A stretch of DNA of 64,000 nucleotides. Source: Sthenelais limicola. Its lineage: Eukaryota > Annelida > Polychaeta > Phyllodocida > Sigalionidae. The notes under the pieces are model-generated. The model saw only the letters and a program-made list of their open reading frames with translations, made no database searches and was not told the DNA's origin. Both the position numbers and the translations under genes were made by a program. Positions 32,914 through 43,620 of this stretch are shown piece by piece. How positions within the stretch are numbered: position 1 is the first letter of the stretch; each line of letters starts with the position of its first letter. The stretch lies in assembly GCA_942159475.1 (NCBI GenBank), contig OW804097.1:11843172-11907171 (forward strand). The letters are read 5' to 3'.

Positions 32914-32924
32914 CCAATACATAG

Positions 32925-33066
32925 GCAAAAGCACATGAGGGACGATCTGTCGTCCCATATTTCCCGCGGGCGTAGCGATTTTCAGTGAATGAGCGTAGCG
33001 AATGAACAAAAATCGCGTAGCCCAAGGGAAATATGGGACGACAGATCTTCCCGAATGCACTTTTGC
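32925..33066. repeat. Long near-perfect palindrome
   Basis: The left arm GATCTGTCGTCCCATATTTC (32944-) and inverse right arm are identical over the same 20 bases and beyond. Outer pairing GCAAAAG/CTTTTGC closes the ends. The loop is about 25 bp and contains repeated GAGCGTAGCGAATGA. It lies at the inner edge of the satellite. Confidence 0.75.
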
Positions 33067-33500
33067 ATTTATTATCACCTTTGTACAGGTTGGTACGATA
33101 CTTTTCCCAACATTTTAGCTAGAAAATGGTCGGAATTCGATGAAAATCGATGGCAAAACGTCCACTTACGCTGCCCCACCCACCTTGTATATAGTTCCGG
33201 GTCTTTGCTATTGGTACATATCAATGCGCTCAATGCCGGGTTGTGACAAGTCCGGCAGAATATAGTTCTATTTTGAATCGTTATTTCGCTTAATTTTCGG
33301 TTAATTGCCATCATTAAGACATGAATACAATTTAAAATTCTTAATAAGATAAAAGCCAGTCAGTTTGATATTCAAATTTTTGTACTTTTCTTATTTGAAC
33401 TAGCTGTTTTTCGCCGACTAGAGACTAGAGTCTGTCACTATATATATCAACACGTCTCCGATCATTTGTTATTAGTTGGCGAATCAATGGAGTTATCACC
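33067..33500. other. Unique sequence, no gene supported
   Basis: Overlapping short frames on both strands. A region near 33170-33240 is GC-richer but shows no splice signals that decide a frame. Confidence 0.35.
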
Positions 33501-33501
33501 C

Positions 33502-33910
33502 TTTTCACAGCTTTAAATCTTTTTGAAATACAAGTAATGATTTGGTAAAGGTTAGGTTTCGATATACATGAAAGGATTTTAGTTCATTTCCTTTATTTGA
33601 TTAGAATTTTTCGTGACTGGTGACAGCTTCAATACCGTAAGGGAGGAAGAGAGGCATAGGCCTGTCAGCAGCCACACTTATGCACTTATGCACGCCGATA
33701 TATATACGATCATTTTGTTGTCATGATCATTCTTTTCACAGCTTTAAATCTTTTTGAAATACAAGTAATATTTGGTAAAGGTTAGGCTTCGATAAACATG
33801 AAAGGATTTTGGATTATTTCCTTTATTTGATCAGATTTTTTCGTGACCGCTCCCAGTGATAGCTTCAATAGTACCGTAACTAAGCACGCCGATCTATACG
33901 ATCATGTTAT
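33502..33910 (+). repeat. 231-bp tandem duplication
   Basis: TTTTCACAGCTTTAAATCTT (33502-) recurs at 33733. Both copies continue with GAAATACAAGTAAT, GGTAAAGGTTAGG, TTTTTCGTGAC and CACGCCGAT...ACGATCAT. The first copy has an insertion around 33640-33680. Confidence 0.85.
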
Positions 33911-34150
33911 TGACGGTTGCCTGCTCTAACAAGCGCCTTCGGCAGTGGTTAGTTTCTACCTACACCTTTGATCGATTTATCGGATTATAATGTCAATGAA
34001 ATAGAGAAAATAAGTTACTCGATTATTTTTCTTTAGCTATGGTCGATTAATATTATCTGGTTTTTTTTGTGCAGATGGAATTATTTAAATAGAAATATAA
34101 AAAAAACGATCGGGACTATTTTGTTCATTAGGTGCGGGTAATACGGCGGG

Positions 34151-34183
34151 GAGCGGGTAATACGGTGGCCGTATTACCCGCTC
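34151..34183. repeat. 15-bp perfect palindrome
   Basis: GAGCGGGTAATACGG, loop TGG, then CCGTATTACCCGCTC. GCGGGTAATACGG also occurs just before it (34135-34147), so three copies of the motif are clustered. Confidence 0.8.
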
Positions 34184-34450
34184 TCTTTGATATGACGCTC
34201 AGTGCTTAAGCCAATGGGAGTATCATACCAACTCCCCCAAAGGTATAATAAAATACTGATCAACATACATGTTTCTAAAGGACCAAACATGCATAATTCA
34301 AGTTACTATCAATCATGATACAGTCTGAGAATATATCCCAAATGCATGCATTCATGTATACCGTACTGAACTATTTGTCAAAAAAGGCCTATATCAGTCA
34401 CAAAATCATAATAAATTAAATATTCATGACAGATCTACATTATGGATATC

Positions 34451-35252
34451 CAGGGTTCTAACCAGGATTTTTTCTCAGAGCAGCGCTGGCCTTTTGCGGG
34501 GGGTATGGGGAGGTTCTCCCCCAGAAAATTTTGGACTCATACTTTTGAAATGGTGCATTCTAGTGCATTTGCAACGAATACATGAAGACATTTTTAACAC
34601 TTGTATTTGAAGGCTATTTTACAGAATCAGGCTCTAAATCTTTAGGAAAACATCAAACTATTAATCATCATGATTAATAGTATCTGTATCTGGGTGGGGT
34701 CAGGGCGGTTTCCCCCCTGGAAAATTTTGAAACATAGTTGATCATGGTATATTTGAGACAAGAACCTACCAGAGTTTTCAATATATGTTTTCATGTTGTT
34801 TATCCATTGGAACTATTCATATAGGAATTATCAATTACTAAATAAATAAATAGCTTAATCAAAACAGGATTTAATGCAATAAATTTAGAGAAAATTGTAC
34901 AGGATAGCATGAATTATATTCAGAATATTAATCTCAGGCTCCTTTAGATTCAGCATGCACCACTGTTAGGACAGAGCTGGCAATGCTTTCTAGGCTCCAT
35001 ACATAGTTAACTCCTTGTATTAATGCACAGGAATAATATTTTTAATTATCTGTCACGTTGCAACTGAGAAAACATTTGATGTCTCATTTACCTGATCAAA
35101 CATATTAATACTTCGTCTGCTTTTGTTAAAAAAAAAAAAAAAAAAAAAAAATATTTTTTTATTTTTTTTTATTTTTGCCAAATTGTCAGCGCGGCGGCAG
35201 CTTCTCTCAGCGCGGCGCGGCGCCGCAGCGCGGCGCTTTAGTTAGAACCCTG
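34451..35252 (+). mobile_element. Non-autonomous hAT-like element (family K), 802 bp
   Basis: Ends CAGGGTTCTAACCAGGATT and, inverted, CAGGGTTCTAACTAAAG, flanked by ATATC on both sides, a 5-bp target duplication. CAGGG ends are usual for hAT elements, some groups of which make 5-bp duplications. The interior has two GGGG..TCCCCC..GAAAATTTTG modules and, near the right end, a poly-A/T stretch and a GCGCGGCGCC cluster. A truncated relative lies at 56584-57115. No transposase is present. Confidence 0.65.
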
Positions 35253-35734
35253 ATATCATCTGAAAGTAAATTTTATGGGCTTTAATCAATTTTATATGCG
35301 CTAAGCTCTATGTTTGCTTGCTATCGAAAAAGTAGGTCATATAAGATAGCAATTTTGTAATCTGCAAATTTATGCGAATTTAAAAATCGCCATATCTTTG
35401 CGACTATTTGTGGTAGCGGCATATATTATGGCTCAAAAAATAGGAAATATTGTCTAGTTGTATTGATTCAAGTGAGATAAGTTGCATGACAAGTATTTAT
35501 CGAGTTATAGGCAAAAATGTGAAAGTCGGGTCCCCTAGTGGCGAATTTGGGAACTTTCCCCGCGGCAAACTTTGGTAAACTTTTGACACATCAAAAGGGT
35601 ATCTATAAGGAAGAGGATCCCGCAAAAATAAATTATTTTGCAATTTGTTTCGGGTCAGGCCAATATTTTTCACAGATTGACTGGACTAGTAGGCCTACCA
35701 TTCTCGTCCACGTAGCCTAGTGTATAGGTTAACA
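35253..35734. other. Unique AT-rich sequence
   Basis: No exon or repeat could be supported. Confidence 0.35.
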
Positions 35735-35800
35735 ATAGAGGGCGTCACCGGCAGCTCTGTTTACATCCTGGTCCCCATCAGCTCCGCCATATTCAAAAAG
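35735..35800 (+). other. Candidate non-coding first exon
   Basis: A GC-richer stretch with AGAGGGCGTCACCGGCAG and GCTCCGCCATATTC ends CAAAAAG followed by GTAGGT, a strong 5' splice site. It resembles a transcription start region. It would splice to the acceptor at 38457. No in-frame ATG is present, so it would be untranslated. The start coordinate is arbitrary. Confidence 0.3.
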
Positions 35801-36640
35801 GTAGGTTAAAACTTTCTGTTGATACAAGTTACTTGGATTATGCTAATCCCAGCACATCAAAGTGAACCTTGCATTGCAAATATACAAAACAGGCATTCGG
35901 CATAATCTGACAGATTAATAAAACCCACCTAGACGTTGTTTGGGTCTTTTTAGGTAATATAAACTCAGACCTACCGGTAGGCCTACCAAGCTTACCGCAT
36001 CCTGTGCCTGTGGGAGAGGTCATGCTGGCTATTGGGAGTAAACAAACTGCAGATTTTAGGCAAATTTCAACAATAGTGCCTATATTTCGGTTCAATAGCA
36101 ACAAAGTTCACTTGACAATGCTTCTACAGTCTGTATTCATTTTCAATTGATGGAAACACTCCCGATCACGCTACAACTTTGTGAGCGATAATAGGTGAAT
36201 TTAGCGAGTCGATATTGTTTACATTCAGTATGGCAAGTTTTCATTCAGTACCGTATGGTAACATCGTAACTGGCATGGAAATGTACCTAGGTAACTCATT
36301 GAGTTGATTCTTTCTGCTTATCACAGCTCCAGGGCTGACAAAAGAACTATAGGCAAAGTATACATTTTTAGAAAGCTGAGAGTTGTGCCTTTCCATCTAC
36401 GTTGAAATAACAGGGAAGAAACAAAGTTATAGTACCATATCATTGAGGCGAACTTTGTTGGGGGAAAAAATGTTTTGCTTCCCCCACTTCACTACGCACG
36501 ATTTTTTTTTTTTTTGCATTTGCCTACAACATAGAATCATTGTATCCACCTAAAAGAGAATAGTCTTGTGCATATTTCCTGAAAATTTCATTCGAATATA
36601 CCTAGAAATAAAAAAGATGTGACTAAATTCATGAAATAAA

Positions 36641-36856
36641 TTATTCCCGTTCTGCCTCTCTCAATCTTTCATCTGCTGTCCTCAAACTTTCTTCCAACTA
36701 CTATTCCGGGATATCTAATGCTTCAAATTCACTATCACTGCAGTCAGATTGCCCAAATCCAAGTTTATTTACCAATCGTCGGGACTGGCGTGGCACCATT
36801 TTGAAATTTAGAAACAAACTTTTCCGCACGGTTTGCTTTAGGACCCAGAGGGTTAA
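36641..36856 (-). pseudogene. Single piggyBac-like terminus with a broken short frame
   Basis: On the minus strand TTAA (36856-36853) is followed by CCCTCTGGGTCC, which resembles piggyBac ends (TTAA target, CCC start). At 36799 an ATG opens MVPRQSRRLVNKLGFGQSDC and an acidic SDSEFEALDIPE, then two adjacent TAG codons (36703-36698). The same frame continues 18 codons with a charged helical stretch, EESLRTADERLREAERE, to TAA at 36643-36641. Acidic N-termini are common in piggyBac transposases, but no catalytic region was found and no opposite terminus is visible. It is a degraded remnant at most. Confidence 0.3.
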
Positions 36857-36993
36857 CCTAACAGAACTAATACTTTAAATCAATGTCATACCAAATATAC
36901 TCAGATATACCCGGTATTCTCCATTTTTCAGCCATATTTAGCATAATTTCCTAAACGTGTAGAGCTGCCAATTGTACATTTTCTGAAGATCTG
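36857..36993 (-). repeat. MITE family A, right half only
   Basis: Family A sequence starts at CCTAACAGAACTAATACTTT, directly after the TTAA of the piggyBac-like terminus, and runs to GAAGATCTGACCTA. Its left half is not found to the left. The intact family A sequence has TTTAACCTAAC here, so the break is at its own TTAA. Confidence 0.7.
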
Positions 36994-38271
36994 ACCTACA
37001 TGCTGCCTGCAGACAGCCTCCCGTCCTCAATGGGGACCCAGTTACGGAGGTATGCAAAAGTTACGTAGGTACCCGGGATATGTTTACCGAGGATCGGTAG
37101 TACAGGTGATAATAGGCATATCGGCCACGAATACAGGCAGAATACAGCCTTATTACTTGTAAAACATGCACCTGTAGGTTTCATAGCCCTACAAATGCAT
37201 ACAAGCTATATCAACACTCAAAAATAGTCAGTAGACATTGGAGTTACAAAAGTTGGAAAATTGAGTTACGTAGGTACCTTGTGTTTACATCGATCAGAGT
37301 TACATGGGTACTCCCGGATTTCTTTTAAGGCAGATAACACAAAAACGTCACCTTAATCGTAGATTACCAATGGTCCCCAGTATCTAGCATGTTCATAGCA
37401 ACTTACACAACACATGACACTCTAGAATAACACCTTTAAACGGTCAAAATCAGTCACTCTCTAACACGATGGAAACTCCCCTGCCGCCATGTTTGTAGCT
37501 GTGAAATGGAAGTTACGTAGGTTGCGTTTGCACAGTGTAGTCAGGGACTATAAGTTTTTTGTCAGGCAGCTATTTTTGAATTTTAGGGGGGGGGGAGGGG
37601 GTGAATCCATGATTTTTAAAAGGATAGATTCAATTTAGAGAATAATTAGACAATTACCCTTCTGGGTAGTGGTGGGGGCGACAGTTATCACTGGTGTTAA
37701 CTTCGCACACCACAAACTGTAACTGGGATAAGAGAATTGTAGAGTATGATGCATCTATACATGTGCTGATGATCATCTTTACTAATGCTGCCCGCAGAAA
37801 AGTCAAATTTTATTGAAGTTCCAGGTGATAGTGAATGACCATATAAATATGTAACATAAACATGCTTGTGTTAATATTTCATTAACTTTATTTAAATTAT
37901 AACCTAAGATTGACAAATATGATTACCATATTTATTATACAAAAATCATAACTTATAAAATATTGACGATTGTTTGACTTTGACACAAAATCTTCCCCAA
38001 AATGTGTGGGTTAACATCTGGCTTACATGCTTGATTAATAGAGTTGCAACATTATGATGTATACATAGACAGAACTACCTGGGAGTAGGCAGGACTGGAT
38101 ATTTACCGTTGTCGGTCAAGGGTCTATGTCTAATAATGATTATAATGTCCAAAGTCAATTTCCCTTTGAAATATTAATTTAATTTACGATGGGTATGACA
38201 TCGTTCATGCTTAATTGTTATTGAGTCCCTCTCCAGTACTCTTGAAACTGAAAATGCATGCATCTCGAAAA
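36994..38271. other. Intron-like sequence with scattered TTACGTAGG motifs
   Basis: AGTTACGTAGGTAC or close variants occur about five times between 37040 and 37520 at irregular spacing. No exon was supported. A poly-G run lies at about 37588-37601. Confidence 0.4.
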
Positions 38272-38325
38272 TAATACAAGCCTATCTCAAATAGAAGCCT
38301 GGGCTTATGAACAGGCCACTACGGT
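38272..38325 (+). repeat. Family H fragment
   Basis: AAGCCTGGGCTTATGAACAG then GCCACTACGGTAT matches the right end of the complete family H element at 63556-63713. Confidence 0.55.
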
Positions 38326-38559
38326 ATGTTATCTCTTTAGGCTGAGCACATCAAGAAATAAATATGTGTTTTCCCTTCTTGCTGAAAAAATATCTACTTT
38401 TATGAACTGGAAAATATAGTGATCTGTTTGACTGATAAATATATTGTTTTCTTTCAGATATTAGTAGACAGTTTGCCCAGCCGTTTCTTGCTAGCTGCAG
38501 ACCGGTGGATACTGTGTAGTGAACTCCCGTCTCAAGTCCTGCCCACCGGCCCTGCTACC

Positions 38560-39690
38560 ATGGATTTGTTCCAAAGGTATATATATGAAACTAATTTTTG
38601 TAATTCTTGCAACTAACTCTATTCCGACTCTTATTTCAAAGATATTTGCAAATCCAGCATGTAGAAAGTACATTAAGTACTGTAAATCAGCATCCCAATG
38701 ATATGATATGACATGTATATTTGATTAGACATGCAGTGTGAGAAATTAATTTTCCCACCAATTTGGCTGCTGAATACAGACATTTTACCAGCTTCCACAG
38801 AAATTTACTGTCCTTCTCAAATGGAACAGAGTTATTTTCTTTTTTCTATTCCATGATTTGCAAATAGTTTCCATCTGTACTATTAGGCATATAAACTTAA
38901 CAACCAGCCTGAGATGTACAAATGTTGTATACCTCATACAATTACTCTTACTCTTCATCTGTCATGATCTGTGAAGCTTTCTGGAAGTAAATCTGACGCT
39001 TTCCATCGTGTATAATAAGGTTTTCAAACCAACTAATATAGTACATATTAGTTACCTATCACTGAATCACATACTTATTAATTTCTTATGATCTATGTAA
39101 GCATTATGAAAGTATATCAAATGCAGTCTTACTCTTACTCACGAGTGATTTTATATTACTCAAAACAATTGTTCTTTACCAACCAATAAAGTATATTATT
39201 GGAAAATGTTTATATATATTTAAACACTTGTTAGTTGTAGATCCATCAGATATTTCTCTCATCTCGCTTCTTTATTATTTTATACTTTATTTTATCCCAT
39301 ATTTAATCCTAGCCTCAGTCGTATACAGTAAAAAGGCCTTCTAAATTAAAGGTAACTGTCGGTAGAAATGGAATTTACTTTTCATATAGACATGTCGACC
39401 CTTTTGTCATTTCTTTGTATTTTAAATAGGCCATATCTTATCTTATCTTACAATGGTTTCTGATTCTATTACAAGGGCTGGGTAGATCATGTCAAGTATT
39501 CAAGTGATAACTATGTCCCTTGTTAATGATGTTTAATTCATGACCTGGCCTTATTTATAGGACGCTTTCCAGAGCTGCTGGAAACAAATCAACTAATCAT
39601 GGAGGAGCTGCAGGCATCCACAAACACTTGTTTGGACTTGGTCAGAGTCTGATCAGTGATAGCAATGTACTCAGGAAAATACTCATATGA
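38560..39690 (+). CDS. Candidate two-exon coding region, 48-residue product, unidentified
   Basis: Exon 38458-38576 follows TTTTCTTTCAG and ends CCAAAG before GTATAT. Exon 3 starts at 39561 after CTTATTTATAG. An ATG at 38560 in strong context (GCTACCATGG) reads MDLFQR across the splice (phase 2), then TLSRAAGNKSTNHGG, AAGIHKHLFGLG, QSLISDSNVLRKILI and TGA at 39688-39690, 48 residues in all. The N-terminus is basic and amphipathic, as in a mitochondrial presequence, but that is inference. The frame stays open upstream through exon 2 without another ATG. A second short frame follows in the same exon (39760-39945). It could be a short gene, a decayed gene with frameshifts, or a long non-coding RNA. 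No family was recognised. Confidence 0.4.
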
Positions 39691-39759
39691 ACCTACTTGG
39701 CATGGCCATTTGAGTAGAGAAACTGGACAATCAGGACTTACCAGCCTTAAACCCTGAGG

Positions 39760-39945
39760 ATGTATGACAACTATTTCATCAGAAAGACATGTTACATTAT
39801 ACCACTACCCAATGGCACAGGATCCCAACTTCACCAGCTCAGGATCAGACAGCACCAATACACCAGGGAGCTGTACAGTGGTCGTCTCATCCATGAGCAG
39901 AAGCTCACCTTATCAAGGCCTCAACCTAAGATGACCAATGCCTAA
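39760..39945 (+). CDS. Second short frame in the same presumed transcript
   Basis: ATG at 39760 opens 61 codons to TAA at 39943-39945, starting MYDNYFIRKTCYIIPLPNG and rich in R, Q and L (QLHQLRIRQHQYTREL). It begins 69 bp after the stop of the 48-residue frame. A third frame between them (from ATG 39664) is also open for 30 codons. This pattern is expected from a once continuous coding exon with frameshifts, or from chance. Function unknown. Confidence 0.25.
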   Translation: MYDNYFIRKTCYIIPLPNGTGSQLHQLRIRQHQYTRELYSGRLIHEQKLTLSRPQPKMTNA

Positions 39946-41228
39946 ATATGTGAAACTTAAAGCACTAGTACTAAAACATGACAATTACCTGGAGAAATTG
40001 GATATACGAATCCAAGACAACTACAATGTTCCCAGAAAATACACCTTAAATAGGAAAATCTTGTTATAGATTGGCAATTCAAGAAATTAACTCTGAACCA
40101 TGCATTATGATAATACTATTGTTTCCTCATGGTGTCTCAACAGGTTTTTGTATGCGAAATTGACAATCCTAAGAGGGATCCTAAGAGGGATTTTGGTTTT
40201 AAATGATATTACTGTAGTCTGGTACAAGCTTTAAAAATTATGTTATCCGTAGGTTAACCTCAATTTTCCGTTCAGTCATAGATGGATGATATTGCATTAT
40301 ATTTTTGTTCAATCCTATATAGACAGGTGAGGGATTCTATATAATGCTGTAATGATATATAATTTTACAGTCAGTATTTTAAGCGTTTTTGGCGTCAGGT
40401 TTGTAAACGCCTATATAAGGGGGTTAAGGTGAACAATTTACCTCATATTAAGGATATTCATATGGTATTCAACACCAGGTATATATGGACATTTTATGTC
40501 ATTATGGGCGTCAATTCAGGGTATTTTTGTGACATGTTTTTAACGCCAGAAAACAGCGGAGACGTTTATAATTAATTTTTGGTGTTTTTACGCACATGAT
40601 TAGGCATGTTTTCTGAGACTAGTCGGACAAAATTTATGCATCATATTTGGGTCAAAAATAGGTTAACACCACCCAGGTTTTGGGACTATAGGACAAATTT
40701 TGTCCAATCAGGTATTTTTACACTCAAAATTGGTATTTTAAGGGATGTCCAGGCGGTCTAGGAAATGACATTTTTTAGATCAAAGTTTTAAGAGATTTTG
40801 AGATCAGATTTCATGTATCTGGGTGACCAAATATAGGTTATTATAGCATTTTGATGACACAAAGACAGCGTATTTCTATCTTCTAGGTACTGGTAGTCAG
40901 GTTCAAATATATTCAGCTGACATTTATTTCTTAGGGCAAGTTATATCAATGTTTATCAAAATTTTGTAATACAAAGTTCTTTCAAATATTTCTGGTGAAC
41001 TTCCAGCAGTGGACCATCAGCTAATAATGTGCCATTATTTGTAACCATAATGTGTCATTATTATTTGCAACCATATTCCCTTGTCTCTTGTAGACTTTCA
41101 TATAATCACAGGAAATAAAGAACCTAATAACCAAATGAAAGTCGTTCATGTGCATTTCCTAGTAAGAATCAAGCTATTATGTAATAAAAACTGCAAGATT
41201 ATCAGTCTAATATCTTCATTATTTATTT
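39946..41228. other. Unique sequence, no gene supported
   Basis: AT-rich with several short frames. No MITE copies and no splice-bounded exon were recognised. It could contain the 3' untranslated part of the gene ending near 39945. Confidence 0.35.
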
Positions 41229-41988
41229 GTCTTATATTGGTTGATGATATCAGAAGTTGTACTTGTTTGACATCAGCTGGATATCAGAGATCCCCGGACA
41301 TCAGCTGGATAACAGAGATCCCCGGATATCAGAGATCTACCGGTTCTGATGTTCTTGATATCAGGAACAATACTCCTATGACATCAGTTTGATTTTAGTT
41401 CCTGATATCAGAAATGGTATTGGTATGATATTGGCTCAATATCAGAACTGATATAAAAAATGGTATCGGTCTGATATCGGCTCAATATCAGAACTGATAT
41501 CAGAAATGATATCGGTCTGATATCGGCTCAATATCAGAACTGATATTGGAAATGATATCGGTCTGATATCGGCTCAATATCAGAACTGATATTGGAAATT
41601 ATATCGGTCTGATATCGGCTCAATATCAGAACTGATATCGGAAAATTATATCAGTCTGATATCGGCTCAATATCAGAACTGATATCGGAAAATTATATCG
41701 GTCTGATATCGGCTCAATATCAGAACTGATATCGGAAAATTATATCGGTGTGATATCGGCTCGATATCAGAATTGATATCAGAAATAATATCGGTATGAT
41801 ATCGGCTCAATATCAGAAACTGATATCAGAAATAGTATTGGTCTGATATCGGCCCGATATCAGATCTGATATCAGATCTGATATCGGGCCGACCGAATTT
41901 GAGGGTGCAGTCTGATATCGATCGATATCAGATCTGATATCGGGCCGATGGAGTGTCTGATATCGGGCCGATATCAAGGTGATATTGG
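41229..41988 (-). repeat. GATATC-rich satellite, right array
   Basis: 47-bp units read GATATCGGCTCAATATCAGA then ACTGATATCGGAAAATTATA, the inverse of the left array. The last 150 bp carry CGGCCCGATATCAGATCTGA clusters and TTCGGTCGGCCC (inverse strand), then the terminal TTTCTTGGTGGG. Confidence 0.9.
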
Positions 41989-42009
41989 GTTTCTTGGTGG
42001 GAAGAGAGA

Positions 42010-42510
42010 AAGTGAGTGAGTGAGTGAGATATATTGTTGGACATGGGGTAGCGTTCATGGCAAAGACTATGCTATACAACAGGTAAAGAGCAGTGAACAA
42101 GGACAGGAGTGAGTGAGTGAGATTGGTTGCTTTAGGCCCTTATCAACACATTGAAGGTTATATTGATCAAGGGCGGGAGAGCTGAGAGGGAGTGAGTGCA
42201 TGAGATTGGTTGCTTTACGCCCTTATCAACACATTGAAGGTTATATTGATCAAGGGCGGGAGAGCTGAGAGGGGGTGAGTGAGTGAGATTGGTTGCTTTA
42301 CGCCCTTATCAACACATTGAAGGTTATATCAAGGGTGGGAGAGCTGAGAGGGAGTGAGTGAGTGAGATTGGTTGCTCTACGTCCTTATCAGCACATTGAA
42401 GGTTATATCAAGGGCGGGAGAGCTGAGAGTGAGTGAATGAGGTTGGTTGCTTTACGCCCTTATCAACACATTTAATATGGTTATATCAAGGGTGGGAAAA
42501 CTGAGAGGGA
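42010..42510 (-). repeat. Composite minisatellite G, unit 1 array
   Basis: About five units of roughly 85 bp: TTGGTTGCTTTACGCCCTTA, TCAACACATTGAAGGTTATA, TCAAGGGCGGGAGAGCTGAG and GTGAGTGAGTGAG. It is in opposite orientation to the long array at 53290-54025. Confidence 0.85.
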
Positions 42511-42514
42511 GGCA

Positions 42515-42700
42515 GCTTGATCATACCCAGGAAATAGAGATAGAAAAGAAGGGAGAGAGAGACAGAGAAAAAGAGAAAGAAAGGCACTTTATGGTCTTAC
42601 CCAGGAAATAGAGATAGAGAAGAAGGGAGAGAGAGAGACAGAGAAAAGAGACAGAAAGGCACTTTATGGTCATACCCAGGAAATAGCTGTACATACAACC
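42515..42700 (-). repeat. Composite minisatellite G, unit 2 (two copies)
   Basis: CATACCCAGGAAATAGAGAT, AGAAGGGAGAGAGAGACAGA, AAGGCACTTTATGGTC, repeated about every 75 bp. The same unit recurs beside unit 1 at 45655-45830 and 53195-53290. Confidence 0.8.
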
Positions 42701-42764
42701 CATTCAAGTGACTATTCACGCGTACACAGTATAGGGTTGATGGTTCGGCTAACCCAGGACCATG

Positions 42765-43085
42765 GGAGGGGAAGGGAAGGGGGGAGGAGGAGGAGGCAGG
42801 GGGAGGGGAGGGGGGGGGGGAGGAAAGGGAGCGAGGGTTAGCAAGAGAGAGATGGATAGAGAAAAGAAAGACATGGAAAGTGAGAAAAAAGAGATGGGAA
42901 GGAAGTGAGAAAAAGAAAGATGGAGGAAGGATAAAAAGGATATGGGAAGAAAGATAAAGGACATAGAAAAAGAGAAAAATTTTGACGGAAAATTAGATAG
43001 AAACAAGAGATAGGGACAGAAAGACAGGGAGAAAATGATAGAGAACAAAGAGATAAGAGGTAAGATGAGGGCAGGACAGGGAGGA
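42765..43085. repeat. GA-rich tract
   Basis: Purine-rich sequence with GGGGAGG runs then GAAAAAGAGAAA and AGAAAGAT motifs. No gene is supported by the minus-strand serine/phenylalanine frames. Confidence 0.75.
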
Positions 43086-43119
43086 CAGGGAACCACAGCA
43101 GAATTATAGACATGATTAA

Positions 43120-43356
43120 TGGGCGAAGTCGTCAGAAAATGTACAATTCATCTTCAATAATTCTCTCAAATAACCCAAATTTAAGACGAAAATCAGGTTC
43201 AAAATACAGTTCAACATAACCCAACAGATTTATTGAATGAATACAATACAGAATATACTCAGATACACCTAGTATTGACCATGTTTCATTCTAATTTAGC
43301 AGAATTTTATAGATGTGTAGAACTGCAGATTGTGCATTTTCTGAAAATCTGATCCA
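43120..43356 (-). mobile_element. MITE family A, complete copy
   Basis: Ends TGGGCGAAGTCGTCAGAAAA and GAAAATCTGATCCA. Diverged interior. Confidence 0.75.
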
Positions 43357-43411
43357 AATACTGTGGGAGAAAGAGCAACGTCGTGTTAGAGAGTGACGTG
43401 AATAAAGTAAC

Positions 43412-43620
43412 AGTCTAGGCCCAAAGTTGAGAGAGTCCCTTCAAACGAAGGGAAAGCCTCTCGCCTCAAACCGCGAAGTGCCATTATAATTTCATTAAGA
43501 CCGCAAAATATCGTTATATTCCCATTAAAACGCCGATTCCTAAGCCAGGAAACCGATTAGCGAAGTAGGCGTCTAATCACTGACATTGCCATTCTTATCT
43601 GATCTGAGGATTTGGACCTG
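43412..43620 (-). mobile_element. MITE family C, copy 7, complete
   Basis: CAGTCTAGGCCCAAAGTTGA to GAGGATTTGGACCTG, with all internal blocks. Confidence 0.8.

Larger units (their letters stand above)
30305..42000. mobile_element. 11.7 kb block bounded by inverted satellite ends (candidate large element)
   Basis: CCCACCAAGAAA (30305-30316) at the left is matched by TTTCTTGGTGGG (41989-42000) at the right. Just inside each lie GATATC-rich satellites whose orientation is reversed between the ends: left units read TGATATTGAGCCGATATCAG, right units read the inverse. A second shared subterminal sequence, TTCGATCGGCCC or its inverse, marks inner satellite borders. MITE families B, C and D are absent inside, and only one family A fragment is found. 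The inside holds candidate exons and a palindrome. No transposase was recognised and no clear target duplication is visible (left flank gtagcaa, right flank aagagag). Confidence 0.4.

Noticed and set aside
32989..33314. Overlapping frames on both strands near 33 kb as genes
   Set aside because: The first begins inside the palindrome, and the overlapping plus and minus frames show no splice signals or homology that would choose between them.
35838..36104. Minus frame of 88 codons with spaced cysteines as a piggyBac C-terminal zinc-binding region
   Set aside because: The cysteine/histidine spacing does not clearly fit, and no catalytic region or second terminus supports it.
30305..42000. Interpretation as a Polinton/Maverick virus-like element
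   Set aside because: No DNA polymerase B, integrase, capsid or packaging ATPase sequence could be recognised, and no 6-bp target duplication was seen.
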